A stretch of 6,978 nucleotides of DNA from Thermoplasmata archaeon (GTDB taxonomy: Archaea > Thermoplasmatota > Thermoplasmata > Lutacidiplasmatales > UBA184): the NCBI GenBank assembly GCA_022750355.1, contig JAKIVW010000029.1, positions 8,163-15,140 on the forward strand. Direction: 5' to 3'. The notes under the pieces are model-generated. The model saw only the letters and a list, made by a program, of their open reading frames with translations, was not told the origin of the DNA and did not search any database. Each line of letters opens with the position of its first letter. Position 1 is the first letter of the stretch. The translations under genes and the position numbers were made by a program. This document shows, one piece after another, positions 5,671-6,978 of this stretch.

Positions 5671-6978
5671 CTACGCCTTGCCGTCCCCGGCGCTACTGTC
5701 CTTGTCCACGACCTTGAAGTCCGCGTCGACGGGGCCTGAGCCCGACGCGCCGGGGGGGGAGGTACCCTGGCTCTCCTCTGGGGGTGCCGTCGGGGCGTCC
5801 CCCTCGGCGGGCGGGGGCGACGCGCCGGCCTGGTAGAGCTTCGCGGCGATCGCGTGGAGCGACTTCGTCAGGTCGTCGGTCTTGGAACGGATCTCGTCCG
5901 GGTTCGGGTCCTTGGACGCGAGGGTCTCGCGCAGGGAGGCGATCTTGGTCCGAATTTCCGAGGCGTCGGATTCCGCCAGCTTGTCCTTCGAGTCCGTGAG
6001 GACGCGCTCGCCTTCGTAGGCCAACGACTCGGCCGCGTTCTTGAGGGTGATCAGTTCCGCCCTCGCCTTGTCCTGGTCCGCGAACTCCTCGGCCTGCCGG
6101 ACCATCTTCTGAACGTCGTCCTTCGATAGCTTGTTGGACGCGGAGATGGTAATCCCTTGTTTGCGCCCGCTCGCGAGGTCCTTCGCGCTCACGTTCAGGA
6201 TGCCGTTGGCGTCAATGTCGAAGCTGACCTCGACCTGGGGGACCCCGCGCGGGGCGGGAGGGATCCCGGTCAACAGGAAGCTGCCGAGCGCTACGTTGTC
6301 CGATGCGATCGGCCGTTCGCCCTGGAACACCTTGATCTCGACCGTGGATTGGTTGTCCGCGGCGGTCGTGAAGGTCTGACTTTTCCGGGTCGGAATGGTC
6401 GTGTTGCGTTCGATGAGCTTCGTGAACACGCCCCCCATCGTCTCGAGACCCAACGACAGCGGGGTCACGTCCAGCAGCAGAACGTCCTTGACCTCGCCCG
6501 CGAGGACTCCCCCCTGGACGGCCGCGCCCATGGCGACGCACTCCATCGGGTCGACCCCACGTTCGATCGGTCGCCCGATCGATTGTTCGAGGAATTTTTG
6601 GACGATCGGCATCCGGGTCGGGCCCCCGACCAGGACGATCCGCTCGATCTGATCCTTCGCGAGCTTCGCGTCCTTGATCGATTGTTCGACCGGCGCTCGG
6701 CAGCGATCGACGATGGGACGAACGAGCTCTTCGAGCTTGGCGCGCGAGAGCGTGAGGGCCAGGTGCTTCGGCCCGTCGGCCGTGGCGGTCAGGAAGGGGA
6801 GGTTGATCTGGGTCTCGAGCGTCGAGGAGAGCTCGATCTTGGCTTTCTCGGCGGCGTCCCGGACCCGTTGGGTCGCCATCTTGTCCTTGCGCACGTCGAC
6901 ACCCGACTCCTTTTGGAATTCGGCCGCGATCCAGTCGGTGATCGCGGTATCCATGTCGGTCCCTCCGAGCTGGGTGTC
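5671..6978 (-). CDS. dnaK: Chaperone DnaK (Hsp70), 5' end off window
   Basis: ATP-driven cytosolic chaperone that binds unfolded segments with DnaJ and GrpE. The visible 435 residues are the C-terminal two thirds; the frame is open to the window edge, so about 190 N-terminal residues lie outside. The first visible residues, DTQLGGTDMD, match the end of nucleotide-binding subdomain IB. IVLVGGPTRMP (114-124 of the visible part) is the second-half ATPase signature. DVLLLDVTPLSLG (165-177) is the interdomain linker running into the substrate-binding domain. Substrate-binding and lid regions follow (about 178-385). A Pro/Gly/Ser-rich tail leads to DADFKVVDKD near the end, which resembles the conserved DnaK C-terminal motif. 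An internal ATG at 6954 lies in the middle of the ATPase domain and is not the start. The stop is 12 bases from the citrate synthase stop, so the two mRNAs probably overlap at their 3' ends. No dnaJ follows; grpE, if linked, would be upstream outside the window. Confidence 0.97.
   Translation of the reverse strand, partial: DTQLGGTDMDTAITDWIAAEFQKESGVDVRKDKMATQRVRDAAEKAKIELSSTLETQINLPFLTATADGPKHLALTLSRAKLEELVRPIVDRCRAPVEQSIKDAKLAKDQIERIVLVGGPTRMPIVQKFLEQSIGRPIERGVDPMECVAMGAAVQGGVLAGEVKDVLLLDVTPLSLGLETMGGVFTKLIERNTTIPTRKSQTFTTAADNQSTVEIKVFQGERPIASDNVALGSFLLTGIPPAPRGVPQVEVSFDIDANGILNVSAKDLASGRKQGITISASNKLSKDDVQKMVRQAEEFADQDKARAELITLKNAAESLAYEGERVLTDSKDKLAESDASEIRTKIASLRETLASKDPNPDEIRSKTDDLTKSLHAIAAKLYQAGASPPPAEGDAPTAPPEESQGTSPPGASGSGPVDADFKVVDKDSSAGDGKA

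Noticed and set aside
6952..6954. ATG at 6954 as the start of a short DnaK
   Set aside because: The frame remains open to the window edge and the upstream residues DTQLGGTD match the DnaK ATPase domain, so the gene simply continues beyond the window.

Overview
The window looks like a high-GC archaeal chromosome segment, most plausibly from a mesophilic, GC-rich Thermoplasmatota lineage. The domain call is firm: it carries a RaSEA-type radical SAM protein for archaeosine synthesis, a CTP-dependent riboflavin kinase with an N-terminal winged helix, and an archaeal Sm-like protein. All three are archaeal in type. The phylum is inferred from the gene set, the bacterial-type DnaK and the mix of leaderless and Shine-Dalgarno starts. 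It would need a tree to confirm.

Seven protein genes fill the window, almost all tightly packed. From left to right: nadE (47-856, minus) and raSEA (853-1875, minus) form a two-gene unit transcribed leftward, with raSEA first and a four-base GTGA overlap. A secreted, sequon-rich phosphoesterase/phospholipase C-like protein (1950-3341, minus) stands alone, with its own ribosome binding site and a leader region. Then ribK (3481-4182, minus) and lsm (4185-4427, minus) form another two-gene unit with lsm first, two bases apart. A citrate synthase (4516-5658, plus) is divergent from lsm. A 5'-truncated dnaK (5671-6978, minus) converges on it with only 12 bases between them and runs off the right edge.

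The genes serve general metabolism and maintenance: NAD synthesis, tRNA archaeosine, extracellular phosphate ester hydrolysis, FMN synthesis, RNA binding, entry to the citric acid cycle, and protein folding. The clearest regulatory signal is the 88-base lsm/citrate synthase divergent region. There the same heptamer AGGCTAA occurs on each strand about 25 bases before each start codon, and neither start has a Shine-Dalgarno sequence, which suggests two leaderless transcripts. By contrast, nadE, ribK and the phosphoesterase have plausible Shine-Dalgarno sequences. Five of the six visible start codons are GTG.

I found no RNA gene, mobile element, CRISPR array, phage gene or evident novel multi-gene system. 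The findings are modest: an Asp-to-Glu change at a citrate synthase catalytic position, a second cysteine cluster in RaSEA, dense glycosylation sequons in the phosphoesterase, and the promoter architecture.
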